From: Millisia brevis NBRC 105863
GTDB taxonomy: Bacteria > Actinomycetota > Actinomycetes > Mycobacteriales > Mycobacteriaceae
Direction of reading: 5' to 3'
Length of the DNA stretch: 64,000 nucleotides
NCBI RefSeq assembly: GCF_001552615.1
Contig: NZ_BCRN01000008.1
Location: 1 to 64,000, forward strand
The position numbers were made by a program, and so were the translations under genes. The notes under the pieces are model-generated. The model had not been told where the DNA came from, ran no database searches, and saw nothing but the letters and a program-made list of their open reading frames with translations. How positions within the stretch are numbered: position 1 is the first letter of the stretch; every line of letters begins with the position of its first letter. Positions 63,210-64,000 of the stretch are shown one piece after another.

Positions 63210-64000
63210 GTGGCCCTGTACCGCACATACCGTCCGTCGACGTTCGCCGAGGTTGTCGGTCAGGAGCACGTCACCGAACCGTTGTCGGTGGCCCTCGATT
63301 CCGGCCGCATCAACCACGCCTACCTCTTCTCCGGCCCGCGTGGCTGCGGAAAGACGTCCTCGGCGCGCATCCTGGCCCGCTCGCTCAACTGCGCGGAGGG
63401 GCCGACGTCGACGCCCTGCGGTGTCTGCTCGTCCTGTGTGGCGCTCGCCCCCGGCGGCCCCGGCAACCTCGACGTCGTCGAACTGGACGCCGCGAGCCAC
63501 GGCGGTGTCGACGACACCCGTGAACTGCGCGATCGCGCCTTCTACGCGCCGGCCGAATCGCGCTACCGGGTGTTCATCGTCGACGAGGCCCATATGGTCA
63601 CCACGGCGGGATTCAACGCGCTACTCAAGATCGTCGAGGAGCCGCCGGAGCATCTGATCTTCGTATTCGCGACCACCGAACCGGAGAAGGTGCTGCCGAC
63701 GATTCGGTCGCGCACCCATCACTACCCGTTCCGGCTGCTCGCCCCGCAGGTGATGCGCGGGCTGCTCGAACGCATCACGACCGCCGAGTCGGTCCAGGTG
63801 CAGGACGCCGTCTATCCGCTGGTGATCCGAGCCGGGGGCGGCTCGCCGCGCGACACCCTCAGCATCCTCGATCAGCTCTTCGCCGGCGCCGAGGACAGCC
63901 TGGTGCGCTACGACCGCGCGGTCGCGCTGCTCGGCGTCACCGACGTTGCGCTGATCGACGAGACGATCGAAGCGCTCGCGGCCGGCGACGGCGCGGGGGT
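63210..64000 (+). CDS. dnaX: DNA polymerase III subunit gamma/tau (5' part)
   Basis: DnaX is the clamp-loader ATPase. The window covers its first ~263 residues and cuts it off. VALYRTYRPSTFAEVVGQEHV is the family start; Walker A GPRGCGKTSSARILA, four zinc-binding cysteines (NCAEGPTSTPCGVCSSCV), Walker B IVDEAHMV, sensor 1 FVFATTEPEKVLPTIRSRTHHYPFR and GGGSPRDTLSILDQL follow. The start GTG 63210 is chosen from the family start and the TAGGCT box. Confidence 0.96.
   Translation, partial: MALYRTYRPSTFAEVVGQEHVTEPLSVALDSGRINHAYLFSGPRGCGKTSSARILARSLNCAEGPTSTPCGVCSSCVALAPGGPGNLDVVELDAASHGGVDDTRELRDRAFYAPAESRYRVFIVDEAHMVTTAGFNALLKIVEEPPEHLIFVFATTEPEKVLPTIRSRTHHYPFRLLAPQVMRGLLERITTAESVQVQDAVYPLVIRAGGGSPRDTLSILDQLFAGAEDSLVRYDRAVALLGVTDVALIDETIEALAAGDGAG

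Overview
The window is G+C-rich chromosomal DNA from a mycolic-acid-type actinobacterium of the order Mycobacteriales. Gordonia, Williamsia or a close relative is my best guess; the genus is inference. The reasons are IrtAB siderophore importers behind an IdeR-type iron box, an LppP/LprE-type lipoprotein, mycofactocin-dependent dehydrogenases with an MftR-like regulator, a Rv3722c-like aminotransferase close to dnaX as in Mycobacterium tuberculosis, a tyrA / tadA block, and many start codons that lie exactly 7 nt after a TANNNT hexamer, which suggests leaderless transcripts.

Layout. 1-5240 is an accessory restriction island: vsr, a C5-cytosine methyltransferase and a putative PD-(D/E)XK nuclease. 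Nested in it is a visibly lower-G+C pair of genes, a HEXXH metallopeptidase translationally coupled to a 112-residue orphan. 5240-13200 holds a glycolipid-binding-fold protein, YceI, irtAB, tyrA and tadA with its partner. 13350-17110 holds a DRGH nuclease, a TetR/DrrAB-type exporter locus with its operator, and tRNA-Ser(CGA) with a strong terminator. 17210-21670 is a mycofactocin-linked block: VWA protein, MoxR ATPase and two mycofactocin-type SDRs, facing an MftR-like regulator across a perfect 19-bp palindrome. 21760-23750 is a two-gene SufB/SufC-like unit resembling the minimal SMS iron-sulfur system. 24030-29670 holds a NYN-like protein, CPBP protease, Nudix hydrolase, YjbR protein, a P1B-4 metal ATPase with a palindromic operator, and a CDF transporter.

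29790-30825 is an IS481-family element inserted at the -10 box of a secreted-protein gene. 30840-39840 holds oxidoreductases, a TetR locus with two operator copies, an FMN 2-hydroxyacid oxidase, a lipoprotein and a CocE-type hydrolase. 40040-43710 is a heterodimeric ABC exporter with one degenerate ATP site. 43900-50030 holds a pRiA4b ORF-3-type protein, an MFS transporter, a PadR/membrane-protein pair with a nested palindromic operator, and a Fic enzyme. 50250-53700 is putA. 53840-57930 is a queuosine salvage and modification group: tgt, a YhhQ-type precursor transporter and GluQRS. 57980 to the end holds an alpha/beta hydrolase, tRNA-Ser(GGA), the SRP RNA, an aspartate aminotransferase, an HhH-GPD protein, a 556-residue orphan with a repeat-bearing tail, and the 5' part of dnaX.

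The least explained parts are the metallopeptidase/orphan pair inside the restriction island, the MoxR-VWA genes fused into a mycofactocin SDR operon, the SMS-like pair and the repeat-tailed protein before dnaX. I saw no rRNA gene, CRISPR array, prophage or replication origin.
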